Assembly (NCBI GenBank): GCA_018365815.1
Contig: JAGZJH010000045.1
Span: 1 to 14,008 of the forward strand
DNA length: 14,008 bases
Direction: 5' to 3'
Source: Erysipelotrichaceae bacterium
GTDB taxonomy: Bacteria > Bacillota_I > Bacilli_A > Erysipelotrichales > Coprobacillaceae
Notes under the pieces: generated by a model
Database searches by the model: none
Told to the model about the DNA's origin: nothing
Seen by the model: the letters and a program-made list of their open reading frames with translations, nothing else
Position numbers and translations under genes: made by a program
Shown here: piece after piece, positions 7,179 to 14,008 of the stretch
Layout of the letters: the number at the start of each line of letters is the position of its first letter
Position numbering within the stretch: the stretch's first letter is position 1

Positions 7179-7207
7179 TTGACTTTACTAATAGTGAATG
7201 ATATGAT
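7179..7207 (+). promoter_or_regulatory. Promoter between obgE and the GH84 gene
   Basis: TTGACT (7179-7184) and TATGAT (7202-7207) are spaced by 17 bases. The expected start is about 7213-7215. The strong terminator only about 40 bases downstream means the promoter makes either a short RNA or an attenuated leader for the glycosidase gene. Confidence 0.7.
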
Positions 7208-7213
7208 TTTTTA

Positions 7214-7291
7214 TGTGGAAGATGGATTGTTACTATTTGATTAGGCAAGACTTGAGCCGATACTTTTTAAGTACGGTTTGAGTCTTTTTTT
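7214..7291 (+). ncRNA. Putative short transcript or attenuator leader (about 78 nt)
   Basis: This segment runs from the predicted start of the 7179-7207 promoter to the end of a strong terminator. It contains no known riboswitch or sRNA motif that I recognise. A 22-codon reading frame begins at ATG 7213 (MWKMDCYYLIRQDLSRYFLS…) and runs through the terminator stem. It has no SD, would be almost leaderless, and may be chance. I find no convincing alternative antiterminator pairing. Confidence 0.4.
7247..7291 (+). terminator. Strong intrinsic terminator upstream of the GH84 gene
   Basis: AAGACTTGAGCCG (7247-7259) and, after a bulged A, TACTT (7261-7265) pair with AAGTACGGTTTGAGTCTT (7269-7286). 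This gives an 18-pair stem with three G-U pairs and a TTT loop, followed by a T run to 7291. It could end the obgE transcript, end a short RNA from the 7179 promoter, or attenuate the downstream gene. Confidence 0.9.
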
Positions 7292-7385
7292 GTTGCATAG
7301 GCATGATTGAAATAAATGATCTTTGGTGTGCATTTATTTAGTACTTTTATTTTCATCTTCACATAATACGGGAAAGGAGATTAAA

Positions 7386-10300
7386 ATGGATAAGACAAAA
7401 TTAAAAAAAGTCTTTTCAGTGTTGATGAGTATTTTAATGGTTTTAAGTTCAATTACATCAATCAGTCCATTAAAAATCAAAGCACTTGAACAAGACTATG
7501 AAATTTATCCAAATCCGCATTTAGTGTCATATCAAGAGGGCAATTTTAAATTAGATAATTTAAATATTGTTTATGAATCAACGATTGACAATGAAACTAA
7601 AGCGCGAGTAAATGAAGTTTTAGCACTTGAAGGATTAAGTGCAACCCCTTCTAACGAAATAAAAGAAGGTATGACTAATATTTTAGTTGGGACAAAAGGA
7701 TCAAATGAAGTGGTTGATCAATATGTTAGTCAAAATATGATACTTCAAACAAATCAATTATTTACTAAATTAGATTCTTATTTATTATCATCAAACAATG
7801 GAACAATTGTTGTTTTAGGAAAAGATACTGATGCCACATTTTATGGGATCACAACACTTTATCACATTGTTAAACAGTTAAAAGATACATCAATTAGAAA
7901 CTTCACTATTGAGGATTATGCAGATGTATCAAGTCGTGGGTTTATTGAAGGATATTATGGAAACCCATGGTCAACACAAGATCGTCAAGAATTAATGAAA
8001 TGGGGAGGATATTATAAATTAAATTCTTATTTCTATGCACCTAAAGACGATCCAAAACATAATTCTTCTTGGCGTGAATTATATACTGCTGAAGAAATTG
8101 AAACAAAAATTAAACCATTAGCTAAAGTCGGAAATGAATCTAAATGTCGATTCGTCTTTGCGTTACATCCATACATGTATAATCCAATTCGATATAATGC
8201 AGAAGAAAATTATCAAAATGATTTAAAAGTAATGCAAGCAAAATTTGCCCAAGTCATTGAAGCAGGGGTAAGACAAATTGCAATTTTAGCCGATGATGCG
8301 AATAATGTTGGTGGGTCTAACTATATTAGAACATTAAACGATATGAGTGCATGGTTAAAAGAAATGCAAAAAACATATCCGGATTTAAAATTAACTTTAC
8401 CATTTTGTACACAAGAGTATATGTATAATGGGCAATCATATTATAAAGATTTTCCTGAAAATGTACAAATAGTCATGACAGGAGGAAGAGTATGGGGTGA
8501 AGTTTCAAATGAATTCACAACTACTTTTACAAACAATGCCGGTCGTGGACCTTATATGTGGATTAACTGGCCATGTTCAGATAATTCTAAAAATCATTTA
8601 ATTATGGGTGGATATTCTAATTTTTTACACCCAGGAGTAGATGCTAATAAAATTCAAGGGATTGTTTTAAATCCAATGCAACAATCTGAACCAAGTAAAG
8701 TTGCGATTTTTGGAAATGCATGTTATTCATGGAATATTTGGGAAAGTAAAGGCGAAGCAGATCAAACATGGAATGATTCATTTAAATATGTTGATCATAA
8801 CAGTGCGATTGAAACTGATGCTTCAAATGCATTAAGAGAATTATCAAAACACATGATTAATCAAAATATGGATAATCGTGTCGTTTCTTTAGAAGAATCA
8901 GAACAATTAAAATTATTGTTAACACCTTTTAAAGAGCAATTAGCGACTGAATCAATTGACGAAGAAAAAGCAAATGAAATTATCAATGAGTTTAAAAAAT
9001 TACAGACTGCGACAACGACTTATAGTCAAGAAGCAGGAGATCAAAGATTAAAATCCCAAATTATTTATTGGTTAAACTGTTGGCAAGATACCAATGAAGC
9101 TGTTATTAATTATTTAGAAGCGATTAAAGCGGTAAAAAATAACGAAGATAAAGCAGTTATTTGGGATTATTTTGCTAAAGGACAAGCTGCTTTTGTTAAG
9201 TCTAAAACTTATGGATTTAACTATGTTGATCATACTGAGTATGCAGAAGTAGGGGTACAACATATTGTCCCATTTATTAAAACATTGGAACAATATTTAT
9301 CTCAAAAAGTACAAAATATTGTAAATCCTGATAAGCAAATTATTTCAGTGATCACAAGTCGACAAGATACACCTGCACAATCAACAGATTTAATGCTTGA
9401 TGGAGATGAAAAGACATTTGCATTATGGAAAACACCAAATTCATCTAAAGAAGGTGAATATGTAGGTGTAACATATTCTAAAGAAATTAAGTTAAATGAA
9501 GTACGTTTTTTAATGTCAGATTCTGCGACAAATCATAAAAATACTTTTTCAAAAGCAAAACTTCAATATACGATTGATGGAATAAATTGGTTAGATATTG
9601 AAGGAACTGAACAAGAAAATAAAGCTTTAGAATTAAGTGCAAAAGGGCTTGATTTAACGGTTAAAGGAGTTCGTGTCGTTTGTACGCAACAAACACCTGA
9701 TATATGGTTAGCAATTAGAGAAATTTATGTCAATAATGAACCAATTAAACCACAATCAGGTTCACTTAAAGTTATCAGTACATCAGCATATAAAGAATAC
9801 GATGGAAATGTAGCTTCTAATTTATTAGATGACAATGATAATTCAATTGTATGGTATAAAACGAATACAGGCGATATAAGTTTAGTAGGTGATTACGTTG
9901 GTGTTGATTTAGGAGAAGTTAAGCCTATTCAATCAGTAAGATTTATTATGGGATATGATGGTGATTACTGGGACGAATATGATTTAGAATATTCAACTGA
10001 TGGCGAAACTTATACAAAATTTGAACACTATACACAAGATGTAAATAAAAAAGTCATTGAAGAAGATTTTTCAGGTATTAAAGCACGTTATGTTCGTGTG
10101 CGTAATACAGTTGAAAAAAAGACATGGTTAAAAATGGCTGCATTTACTGTGACACCTGATCCATTAGAACACAGCGTTGTTGAAACTAATCGTGATGATT
10201 TAAAAGATTTATCAACAATCATTGCTCATGATGTAACGTTAATTAATCCTGTCACAAGTATTACCTTAAACCAAAATGATTATATTGGCGTGGATGTAGG

Positions 10301-12554
10301 AAGAATTAAAGATTTAACTTCAATTGATATGGAACTTGTTAATGGAAATCAATTAACTTTACAATCTTCAAAAAACAAAGTACATTGGCAAGAAGTCACA
10401 AATTTAAGTGAATTAGAAGATGCACGTTATGTTCGTTTAATTAATTTAACGACTAATGCAATTACATTTGAACTTCAAAAATTTGAAGTTCATTCAAAAG
10501 AAATTGTTTCACCTTATCTTTATGAAACAAGTTTAGGAATTACACCAGGTTGGGGTGAAGCAGAAGATAGCCGTCATAATGGTGCTGCTTTTGACCAAAA
10601 TATAGATACTACGACAGAATTTGGGACACTTCCAAACAAAGATGATTATATTATTTATGATTTAGGACAAAAAAGAATTATTAATAAAATAGCGTTATTT
10701 AGTCAAGATGTAGCCGTTAATTACATTAGAGATGCTGAGATACTAATTTCAAATTCATTAGATGGTGAATGGACTAAAGTAGTTACAATTGGTGATGGTG
10801 TTGAAAATGTAAATGATGCAAATGTCAAATGTATTGATTCAGATGCAGGATATAAAACTTCTTCAACTTATCCAAATAAAGTCTCTGTTGAAGCAACTGC
10901 TAATAACGTAGAAGCAAGATATTTAAAAATTCACTTTACTGCTAGAAATCAAAATAGAGCGGTATTATTTAATGAAATTATGATTAATGATGGTGAATAT
11001 GTACCGGTTTCTAACGATCCAACGTTTGAATCTAATTGTATTGAAGAAAGTGGATTTGTTCCACAAAATATGATTGATGGAGATGTGTCTACATCATATC
11101 GTCCAAATACAAAAGATGCGGGATATATCACTTATACATTATCTGATCATTTAGATGTTAAGAAAATGAATATTGTTCAAGCAGGTGTTGCTTCACAAGC
11201 TAAAGTATTAGCTTTAGTTGATGAGGCTAATGGACAAGAATGGATTGAAGTTGGAAAATTAGATAAATCGTTAGTTGAAATTCAATTCCCATTATGGAAT
11301 CAAGTTTATGCAATTAAATTTGTATGGGAATCTAATCAAATTCCAACAATTTCTGAAATTGTCACATTAACAAGTGATGAATATCGTAGTCCGGTTAAAG
11401 AATTAATAGAATTTGTAGATGGATTAGATTGTGATCCTGCTCATTACACTGCTAGTTCTTATGCTCAATTTGAAAATGTATTAAATGAAGCACAAAAAGT
11501 TATCACTTCTCCAACAATTTATTCATATGAAAAAGTACAAAGAATTTTGGATGATTTAAAAGCTGCTACAACTTTATTAGTTGAACGTGGAGATTATAAA
11601 GCAATTGAAAATAGAATCGAATTATTATCTAAGTTAGATAAATTCCTTTATACTCAAGAATCATGGGAAAATTTAGAAAAAGTCATTGAAGAAGCAAAAG
11701 CTTTATTAGAAAAAGATCATCAAGAGTTATCAAAAACAGAAGTTGATGAAATGGTTGAAAAATTAGATATTGCTAAATCTAAATTAGTAACTTTAGTAAG
11801 TATTAGTAAAGAGGCATTAAATGAGTATATCGTATCAAATCAACTTAATCAGTTGGATACAAGTTTATATTTAACAAAAACTGCTAAACCATTTGAAGAA
11901 GCCTTAGCTAAAGCACATGTTTTAATTGAAAAAGAAGATGTTACACTTGATGAACTTGAAGAAGCAATGAATATGTTACGTCAAACATGCAATGGATTAG
12001 TTCTAAAAGCAACTGACGATAAAATTGATGCTTTAAAAGTGTTATTAGCAAATTATAAAGAAGAAAATTATACGACTTCTTCTTGGAAAGAATATGTAAA
12101 AACTACAACTAAAGTTGAACAAGCACTTGAAGATGAATTATCACATGAACAAGTACAACAATTAATGGACAAATTAAATAAAGCCGCTCAATTGTTAGTT
12201 ACTCGTGGAAATTGTGATGGTTTATTAAATTTAATTGAAAGTGCAGAAAAATTAGATAAATCTAAATATACAAAAGAAACATATTCAAAATTAGTTTCTG
12301 TACTCACTGAAGTTAAAAAAGCGCTTGATAATAAAAATGATTTAACACAAGAAAATGTTGATACATTGGTTCAAAAATTACATGGTGCGATTGACGGATT
12401 AGAAATTGTTTCTAATTCAAATTCAAACACATCAAATGGAGGAGTTCAAACCGGAGATACTACAACACTTAATTTGTTTATAGGATTAATGTTTGTATCT
12501 GGTTTACTTGCTTCTGGAATTTATGTAGCGCATCGTAAAAAACGTGAAAATTAG
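7386..12554 (+). CDS. Secreted, wall-anchored GH84 beta-N-acetylglucosaminidase ('hyaluronidase'), multi-modular
   Basis: Probably removes terminal beta-GlcNAc from host glycans such as mucins (GH84, NagH/NagJ-like). The start is ATG 7386, six bases after SD AAAGGAG; the in-frame TTG 7323 lacks one. The protein has 1722 residues. It has a lysine-rich signal peptide (1-33, cut after IKA), then a GH20b-like domain (about 37-180). The GH84 barrel (about 183-480) includes GFIEGYYGNPWS, YAPKDDPKH and the catalytic pair D303-D304 (ILADDANN). A helical domain follows (about 485-645). Discoidin/CBM32-like modules lie at about 653-784, 793-925, 929-1036 (degenerate), 1041-1202 and 1207-1331. Five FIVAR repeats (1334-1675), an Asn/Ser linker, the sorting motif VQTGD (1687-1691), a hydrophobic stretch (1695-1715) and the tail HRKKREN complete it. 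It is a single-gene unit. Its exact substrate is unknown, since GH84 also includes O-GlcNAcases. Confidence 0.94.
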   Translation: MDKTKLKKVFSVLMSILMVLSSITSISPLKIKALEQDYEIYPNPHLVSYQEGNFKLDNLNIVYESTIDNETKARVNEVLALEGLSATPSNEIKEGMTNILVGTKGSNEVVDQYVSQNMILQTNQLFTKLDSYLLSSNNGTIVVLGKDTDATFYGITTLYHIVKQLKDTSIRNFTIEDYADVSSRGFIEGYYGNPWSTQDRQELMKWGGYYKLNSYFYAPKDDPKHNSSWRELYTAEEIETKIKPLAKVGNESKCRFVFALHPYMYNPIRYNAEENYQNDLKVMQAKFAQVIEAGVRQIAILADDANNVGGSNYIRTLNDMSAWLKEMQKTYPDLKLTLPFCTQEYMYNGQSYYKDFPENVQIVMTGGRVWGEVSNEFTTTFTNNAGRGPYMWINWPCSDNSKNHLIMGGYSNFLHPGVDANKIQGIVLNPMQQSEPSKVAIFGNACYSWNIWESKGEADQTWNDSFKYVDHNSAIETDASNALRELSKHMINQNMDNRVVSLEESEQLKLLLTPFKEQLATESIDEEKANEIINEFKKLQTATTTYSQEAGDQRLKSQIIYWLNCWQDTNEAVINYLEAIKAVKNNEDKAVIWDYFAKGQAAFVKSKTYGFNYVDHTEYAEVGVQHIVPFIKTLEQYLSQKVQNIVNPDKQIISVITSRQDTPAQSTDLMLDGDEKTFALWKTPNSSKEGEYVGVTYSKEIKLNEVRFLMSDSATNHKNTFSKAKLQYTIDGINWLDIEGTEQENKALELSAKGLDLTVKGVRVVCTQQTPDIWLAIREIYVNNEPIKPQSGSLKVISTSAYKEYDGNVASNLLDDNDNSIVWYKTNTGDISLVGDYVGVDLGEVKPIQSVRFIMGYDGDYWDEYDLEYSTDGETYTKFEHYTQDVNKKVIEEDFSGIKARYVRVRNTVEKKTWLKMAAFTVTPDPLEHSVVETNRDDLKDLSTIIAHDVTLINPVTSITLNQNDYIGVDVGRIKDLTSIDMELVNGNQLTLQSSKNKVHWQEVTNLSELEDARYVRLINLTTNAITFELQKFEVHSKEIVSPYLYETSLGITPGWGEAEDSRHNGAAFDQNIDTTTEFGTLPNKDDYIIYDLGQKRIINKIALFSQDVAVNYIRDAEILISNSLDGEWTKVVTIGDGVENVNDANVKCIDSDAGYKTSSTYPNKVSVEATANNVEARYLKIHFTARNQNRAVLFNEIMINDGEYVPVSNDPTFESNCIEESGFVPQNMIDGDVSTSYRPNTKDAGYITYTLSDHLDVKKMNIVQAGVASQAKVLALVDEANGQEWIEVGKLDKSLVEIQFPLWNQVYAIKFVWESNQIPTISEIVTLTSDEYRSPVKELIEFVDGLDCDPAHYTASSYAQFENVLNEAQKVITSPTIYSYEKVQRILDDLKAATTLLVERGDYKAIENRIELLSKLDKFLYTQESWENLEKVIEEAKALLEKDHQELSKTEVDEMVEKLDIAKSKLVTLVSISKEALNEYIVSNQLNQLDTSLYLTKTAKPFEEALAKAHVLIEKEDVTLDELEEAMNMLRQTCNGLVLKATDDKIDALKVLLANYKEENYTTSSWKEYVKTTTKVEQALEDELSHEQVQQLMDKLNKAAQLLVTRGNCDGLLNLIESAEKLDKSKYTKETYSKLVSVLTEVKKALDNKNDLTQENVDTLVQKLHGAIDGLEIVSNSNSNTSNGGVQTGDTTTLNLFIGLMFVSGLLASGIYVAHRKKREN
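11385..12410 (+). repeat. Five tandem FIVAR-type repeats within the glycosidase
   Basis: Five helical units of 66-72 residues (numbered from the ATG at 7386: 1334-1403, 1404-1470, 1471-1542, 1543-1609, 1610-1675). Each has an aromatic Y-(T/S)-x-x-(S/T)-(W/Y) core followed by a leucine/alanine helix ending near LV. Units 2 and 5 are the most alike: both follow LLVxRG and contain (S/E)KLDK..YT.E. FIVAR repeats are common as stalks or binding modules in surface proteins of gut Bacillota. Confidence 0.85.
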
Positions 12555-12566
12555 TTTAAAATAAAA

Positions 12567-12587
12567 ATAGTGACATGATGTCACTAT
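12567..12587. repeat. Perfect hairpin downstream of the glycosidase gene
   Basis: ATAGTGACA (12567-12575) and TGTCACTAT (12579-12587) form a nine-pair stem with the loop TGA. On the plus strand no T run follows. On the minus strand the hairpin is followed by TTTTTATTTT, so it resembles a terminator pointing back towards the glycosidase. Confidence 0.5.
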
Positions 12588-12658
12588 AGAGAATCTCATT
12601 ATTAGTTGAATGATTAATTATTTTGAAAACTTAAAATCAAAAGTAATGATCACAAATT

Positions 12659-12687
12659 GGAATAACCGCACTGGTTATTCCTTTTTA
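12659..12687 (+). terminator. Intrinsic terminator of the GH84 gene
   Basis: GGAATAACC (12659-12667) and GGTTATTCC (12673-12681) form a perfect nine-pair stem with the loop GCACT, followed by five T. It is the first clear plus-strand terminator after the stop codon at 12554. Confidence 0.92.
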
Positions 12688-13015
12688 ACATTATAGAATA
12701 ATAAGAACAAATGAGGAAAATAATTGAAATGTTGAATAAGAGATTTTAATTATTTGTGTGATTTTATACTAAACATTTCATAGAATTCTTTAAACTAAAG
12801 GGTGATTATTTTACTATGAGTTTATGTAAATGAATTATTTTTAACCATCAACCTTTGTCTAAGTGTTTTAAATTTAGAAATAATAAATATTTTATCAGTT
12901 ATAATTTCTTTACCTCAAGATTGGTCATTCATTAAAAAGCATAGGATTATAATAAGAATGGTTAAATTTTAATTTTTGAAAGTTGAACTCAATTATTATC
13001 AATGTTTTACGATTA
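12688..13015. other. Gene-free AT-rich stretch between convergent transcription units
   Basis: About 330 bases with no open frame of meaningful length on either strand and no RNA family that I recognise. The only structure noted is a nine-base inverted repeat, TGAAATGTT (12725-12733) with AACATTTCA (12772-12780), around a 38-base AT-rich loop. It is probably decayed or spacer DNA. Confidence 0.5.
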
Positions 13016-13020
13016 AAATT

Positions 13021-13066
13021 AAAAAAACTATACTAATTAAGTGTAAACTTAACTGATATAGTTTTT
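13021..13066 (-). terminator. Intrinsic terminator of the cold-shock gene
   Basis: Read on the minus strand, 13066-13047 pairs with 13042-13023 around a four-base loop (two mismatches), followed by seven T (13027-13021). The plus strand also has T-rich sequence after the hairpin, so it may stop convergent transcription from the left as well. Confidence 0.8.
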
Positions 13067-13072
13067 ACGTTT

Positions 13073-13276
13073 TTAGATAACAGTAACGTTAGTTGCTTGT
13101 AATCCACGATCGTTTTGTGTAATATCGAAACTTACGTTTTGTCCGTCTTCTAAACTTTTAAACCCTCTTGTGCAAATTCCTGAAAAATGCACAAAAATGT
13201 CTTTTTGACTATCATCAACAGTGATGAAACCAAATCCTTTATCCTTATTAAACCATTTTACTTTACCTGTACTCAT
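13073..13276 (-). CDS. Cold-shock domain protein (Csp family)
   Basis: A small single-stranded RNA/DNA-binding OB-fold protein that acts as an RNA chaperone. The 67-residue product has the typical length and both nucleic-acid-binding motifs: RNP1 KGFGFI (13-18) and RNP2 IFVHF (27-31). It also has the WFN segment (9-11) and the conserved GLQATNVTV end. The stretch SGICTRGFKSL (32-42) has a cysteine where many family members have none, a minor variation. ATG at 13276 follows the SD AAGGAGGT (13290-13283). The gene is monocistronic, with its own promoter, a long structured leader and a terminator. Csp leaders often respond to temperature, but whether this one is cold-induced cannot be told from sequence. 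Confidence 0.95.
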   Translation of the reverse strand: MSTGKVKWFNKDKGFGFITVDDSQKDIFVHFSGICTRGFKSLEDGQNVSFDITQNDRGLQATNVTVI

Positions 13277-13413
13277 TTTAGTACCTCCTTATATTTTTTG
13301 AAAAGAAGACACTTGATGTATAAAAAAATCATAAATATTAGATTAATTGTACATAAGTGATAACACGATTCTCTAATATCTATGACAAAATTGAATTATA
13401 TTATTTCTTTTAC
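13277..13413 (-). promoter_or_regulatory. Long structured 5' leader of the cold-shock gene
   Basis: About 137 untranslated bases separate the predicted start (near 13413) from the ATG. CATAGATATTAGA and TCTAATATTTATG (minus strand, 13384-13372 with 13342-13330) form a 13-pair helix with one G-U pair. It closes a 29-base loop and leaves the SD outside. A long leader with an alternative structure is characteristic of cspA-like mRNAs; a role as a temperature-responsive switch is inferred. Confidence 0.55.
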
Positions 13414-13419
13414 TTGTTT

Positions 13420-13448
13420 AGTATAACATACTTTCTTTATAAATACTA
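13420..13448 (-). promoter_or_regulatory. Promoter of the cold-shock gene (extended -10)
   Basis: On the minus strand TATACT (13425-13420) is preceded by TGT, giving an extended -10 (TGnTATACT). The -35 position 17 bases upstream (13448-13443, TAGTAT) is poor, which an extended -10 can offset. The -35 lies in the end of the inverted repeat at 13443-13454. Confidence 0.6.
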
Positions 13449-13561
13449 GATAAATCAATCAAAAAGTGAAAATAAATAAAATACTGGGGTTGTGTATTTA
13501 AAATAATACGGGACTCTCAATTGAGAAATTGTTACTAGGTCATCGTTATTTTATCTAGTAT
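13443..13561. repeat. 119-bp segment bounded by 12-bp perfect inverted repeats (MITE-like candidate)
   Basis: ATACTAGATAAA (13443-13454) and TTTATCTAGTAT (13550-13561) are perfect inverted repeats. The tetranucleotide ATAA is repeated directly on both outer sides (13439-13442 and 13562-13565), like a target-site duplication. Inside are the 12-base palindrome TCTCAATTGAGA (13515-13526) and a short AAATAC/GTATTT stem (13479-13484 with 13494-13499). It could equally be a structured RNA or a chance repeat in AT-rich DNA. No second copy is seen in this window. Confidence 0.4.
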
Positions 13562-13579
13562 ATAATATTTGGTGTTAAT

Positions 13580-13604
13580 AAAAAAAACACTGCAAAAGCA
13601 GTGT
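13580..13604 (-). terminator. Intrinsic terminator of def
   Basis: ACACTGC and GCAGTGT (minus strand, 13604-13598 with 13593-13587) form a seven-pair stem with the loop TTTT, followed by eight T (13587-13580). It lies 14 bases beyond the deformylase stop codon. Confidence 0.93.
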
Positions 13605-13617
13605 GGTATGTATGATT

Positions 13618-14008
13618 TTACTCAATTTCCATTGCATTAGGCATTGCCATAAAAGGGTGTTCACTGTTAATGTGATCGTAAAACATTTTCCCGTCAAAAT
13701 GATCTAATTCATGTTGAAATACAATTGCATTATATCCTCTTGCAACAATAGTTACATCTTGATTTGTTAATAAATCATAGGCTTTAATAGTCACTTTAGC
13801 GTGACGATGAACATAACCTTCGATGACATCGTTAACAGATAAACAACCTTCACCGGCTTTTAAATAAGCCATTTTTGGCGTGTAAGAAACTATTTTAGGA
13901 TTGACTAAGGCATACCCTTCTTCACTTATGACATTACCATCTTCATCATAATCTTGAATTAAAATTGCACACATTCTTTTAAGTACCCCAACTTGTACAG
14001 CCGCAATT
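13618..14008 (-). CDS. def: Peptide deformylase, 5' end beyond window edge
   Basis: Removes the formyl group from the N-terminal methionine of new proteins. The visible 130 residues run off the right edge; an internal Met codon at 13974 is not the start, because upstream codons continue in frame as IAAVQVGVLKR. All three deformylase motifs are seen: motif 1 as AAVQVG (family form GxGxAAxQ; the Gly lies at or outside the edge), motif 2 EGCLSV with the metal-binding Cys, and motif 3 QHELDH with both metal histidines and the catalytic Glu. The EGCLSV…EGYVHRH pattern suggests a type 2 (Gram-positive) deformylase. The C-terminus HPFMAMPNAMEIE is complete and is followed by a strong terminator. It is transcribed towards, but separately from, the cold-shock gene. 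Confidence 0.95.
   Translation of the reverse strand, partial: IAAVQVGVLKRMCAILIQDYDEDGNVISEEGYALVNPKIVSYTPKMAYLKAGEGCLSVNDVIEGYVHRHAKVTIKAYDLLTNQDVTIVARGYNAIVFQHELDHFDGKMFYDHINSEHPFMAMPNAMEIE

Noticed and set aside
7323..7385. TTG start extending the glycosidase by 21 residues
   Set aside because: There is no SD, and the extension would put a second hydrophobic stretch before a normal signal peptide that begins at ATG 7386.
10949..11131. 60-codon minus-strand frame inside the glycosidase gene
   Set aside because: Antisense shadow of a continuous coding frame with no recognisable motif.
12711..12749. 12-codon frame beginning ATGAGGAAAATAATTG
   Set aside because: Too short, no clear SD, and no similarity or context to support it.
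13477..13561. Possible riboswitch-like motif (TACTGGGGTTGTG … GGTCATC) in the def-csp gap
   Set aside because: I compared it by eye with guanidine, SAM and SRP-type consensus elements and could not match a conserved core. It is kept only as part of the inverted-repeat segment.

Overview
The window is low-GC, AT-rich DNA of the Bacillota type. The coding regions use A/T-ending codons, Shine-Dalgarno (SD) sites are strong (AGGAGG type), there is a T-box riboswitch, and ribosomal protein L27 carries the N-terminal extension that is removed by the protease Prp. The gene set rplU-prp-rpmA-obgE, hisS-aspS, and a large wall-anchored mucin-type glycosidase fits a gut-associated Bacillota, most likely Erysipelotrichia (Coprobacillus / Thomasclavelia-like). 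That placement is inferred from overall protein style, not from a search.

Layout. (1) At the left edge, on the minus strand, is the first part of an Rpn-family PD-(D/E)XK nuclease/transposase-like gene. It runs off the window, and its apparent start is out of frame with the recognisable protein. (2) A sigma-A type promoter (251-279) drives a complete T-box leader (about 286-531), which controls an overlapping operon hisS - aspS - M24 aminopeptidase (552-4648). Both the specifier region and the variable T-box base read as tRNA-Asp. (3) A second promoter (4758-4786) and a structured leader precede rplU - prp - rpmA, which ends at a clear terminator (5811-5834). obgE follows at 5877. (4) Between obgE and the next gene lies a compact promoter-plus-strong-terminator unit (7179-7291), either a short RNA or an attenuator. 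(5) A 1722-residue secreted GH84 beta-N-acetylglucosaminidase/'hyaluronidase' (7386-12554) has several discoidin-like carbohydrate-binding modules, five FIVAR repeats and a non-canonical VQTGD sorting signal. (6) A gene-poor stretch (12555-13015) follows. (7) Two minus-strand genes close the window: a cold-shock protein with a long structured 5' leader and its own terminator, and a peptide deformylase cut by the right edge. Between them is a 119-bp inverted-repeat-bounded segment.

Most of the window is translation machinery: two aminoacyl-tRNA synthetases, L21, L27 with its processing protease, the ribosome-assembly GTPase Obg, and peptide deformylase. Two of the operons carry cis-acting RNA control (T-box; L21-type leader). 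The glycosidase is the accessory gene and probably acts on host glycans at the cell surface. I see no CRISPR array, rRNA or tRNA, and no clearly new multi-gene system. The points most worth a second look are the Asp-reading T-box in front of hisS, the short transcription unit upstream of the glycosidase, and the small inverted-repeat element beside the cold-shock promoter.
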